This document shows, in pieces, positions 22,769-24,133 of a DNA stretch of 24,133 bases. Location: the NCBI GenBank assembly GCA_025964455.1, contig JAOPYU010000001.1:1-24133 (forward strand), written 5' to 3'. The notes beneath the pieces were generated by a model that ran no database searches, was not told where the DNA came from, and saw only the letters and a program-made list of their open reading frames with translations. The DNA is from Thermoleophilia bacterium (GTDB lineage: Bacteria; Actinomycetota; Thermoleophilia; Gaiellales; SKUG01). The first letter of the stretch is position 1; each line of letters starts with the position of its first letter. A program made the translations under genes and the position numbers.

Positions 22769-23227
22769 ATGCCTGCCTTCCGATCCTGCACGTCCACCCG
22801 TATCCGCTCCGTGCTCGTGCTCGCCGCGGCGCTGCTCGTCATCGCCGGGTGTGGCTCCGGCGACGGGGGCGGCGATTCGGGCGGCAGCGACGGCGCCGGA
22901 ACGCGATCCGGCTCCGACACGCCGAAGGCAGGCTCCAAGGGTGCGGTCGAGGGCAAGTCGCGCATCGACGTGTTCGCCGAGACCCCGCAGATCAAGGCAT
23001 GCATGGAGGATGCCGGGTTCGTGCGGGATGCACCGACCACCGGGGGCGTCGCCGCCTGGCGCCACGACGACGGCAGCCGCGTGGTGATCGGGTCGGAGGA
23101 GGGCGTGACGACGGGCATCGCCGCCGAGATCGGCACCGCCGAGCGACCCGCCCGGATCGATGGTGTCCGCGTCATCGCCGCGAGCCCCACGCTCGAGCGC
23201 GCTGCGGCCGCCTGCCTCGACGCCTGA
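22769..23227 (+). CDS. Lipoprotein of unknown function
   Basis: 152 aa. The signal peptide has basic residues (TRIR) and a hydrophobic core VLVLAAALLVIAGC, with the lipidated Cys at residue 28, followed by a Gly/Ser/Asp linker to about 60. The mature domain (about 66-152) starts with IDVFAETPQIKACMEDAGFV and ends TLERAAAACLDA; the two Cys (residues about 73 and 149) could form a disulfide. The QIKACMEDAGF opening and a short alpha/beta pattern (VAAWRHDDGSRVVIG) are reminiscent of small extracytoplasmic domains in actinobacterial lipoproteins, but I do not recognise the family. It sits alone between recO and glyQ with its own promoter. Confidence 0.8.
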   Translation: MPAFRSCTSTRIRSVLVLAAALLVIAGCGSGDGGGDSGGSDGAGTRSGSDTPKAGSKGAVEGKSRIDVFAETPQIKACMEDAGFVRDAPTTGGVAAWRHDDGSRVVIGSEEGVTTGIAAEIGTAERPARIDGVRVIAASPTLERAAAACLDA

Positions 23228-23244
23228 CGATCCCGCTGATCCTC

Positions 23245-23250
23245 TAGGAT
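23245..23250 (+). promoter_or_regulatory. -10 element of glyQ
   Basis: TAGGAT, as upstream of the SDR and ridA units, but here the glyQ ATG is 83 nt further on, so this transcript would carry a leader of about 75 nt. Confidence 0.5.
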
Positions 23251-23265
23251 CGCCCCACACGTGAT

Positions 23266-23308
23266 GGTCGCGATCCGACTTCCGACGGGAAGCCCTCCGC
23301 GCGCGACC
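23266..23308 (+). promoter_or_regulatory. Stem-loop in the glyQ leader
   Basis: GGTCGCG (23266-23272) pairs with CGCGACC (23302-23308), enclosing a small perfect hairpin CTTCC-GACG-GGAAG (23279-23292). The glyQ ribosome site GAGGAG follows 8-14 nt past the stem. There is no T-box sequence. A translational control element is possible. Confidence 0.35.
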
Positions 23309-23333
23309 AGCATCCGAGGAGCACCGTCACCGC

Positions 23334-24133
<800 letters not shown>

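Noticed and set aside
23251..23333. T-box riboswitch controlling glyQ
   Set aside because: No T-box consensus or specifier stem with a glycine codon could be recognised in the roughly 80-nt leader, which is also short for a T-box.

Overview
The window is high-GC, densely coded DNA. Its gene content points to a deep-branching actinobacterium, most likely of the Thermoleophilia/Solirubrobacterales type; this is inferred, not proven. Pointers are a secreted collagen-like protein with a [15 protein letters not shown] segment after its signal peptide, a separate GlyQ-type glycyl-tRNA synthetase alpha chain next to recO, an archaeal/eukaryotic-type ProRS, CU044_5270-like and DUF3224 proteins, and many genes that appear to be transcribed without a 5' leader.

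Left part (1-5935): a secreted collagen-like protein (minus strand, cut by the window edge) diverges from a lipoprotein with two DUF4333-like modules. Two membrane proteins with degenerate GGDEF-like domains follow; the second ends in a multi-TM region that resembles a presenilin/SPP-type GxGD protease. Then come proS and a GNAT acetyltransferase.

Centre-left (5936-9445): two glycine-zipper proteins share an identical 13-nt Shine-Dalgarno motif at identical spacing. A small lipoprotein lies between them. After the second is a strong terminator and then two 62-bp direct repeats that contain nested palindromes.

Centre (9446-15869): a histidine phosphatase diverges from an SDR-DUF3224-ComB-like operon. 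Next are two small hypothetical genes and an operon of murA (Asp in place of the catalytic Cys, which predicts fosfomycin insensitivity), a tandem-GNAT protein and a HisA-like barrel that seems to have lost both catalytic aspartates.

Right part (15904-24133): a sigma-70-family ECF sigma factor and a CU044_5270-like membrane partner lie on the minus strand. Divergent from them is a tightly overlapped operon: a possible 10-codon uORF, ridA, CCA-adding enzyme, M50 site-2-type protease, pgeF and a TerB-like gene. recO, a lipoprotein and glyQ (truncated by the right edge) follow. No tRNA, rRNA, CRISPR, insertion sequence or phage gene was seen; this is mostly ordinary chromosome with several unusual proteins.

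A recurring pattern is a TANNNT hexamer 6-8 nt before the start codon of the first gene of many units (proS, two lipoproteins, phosphatase, SDR, murA, recO, and the mini-ORF before ridA), which suggests widespread leaderless transcription. All family calls and alignments were made by eye.
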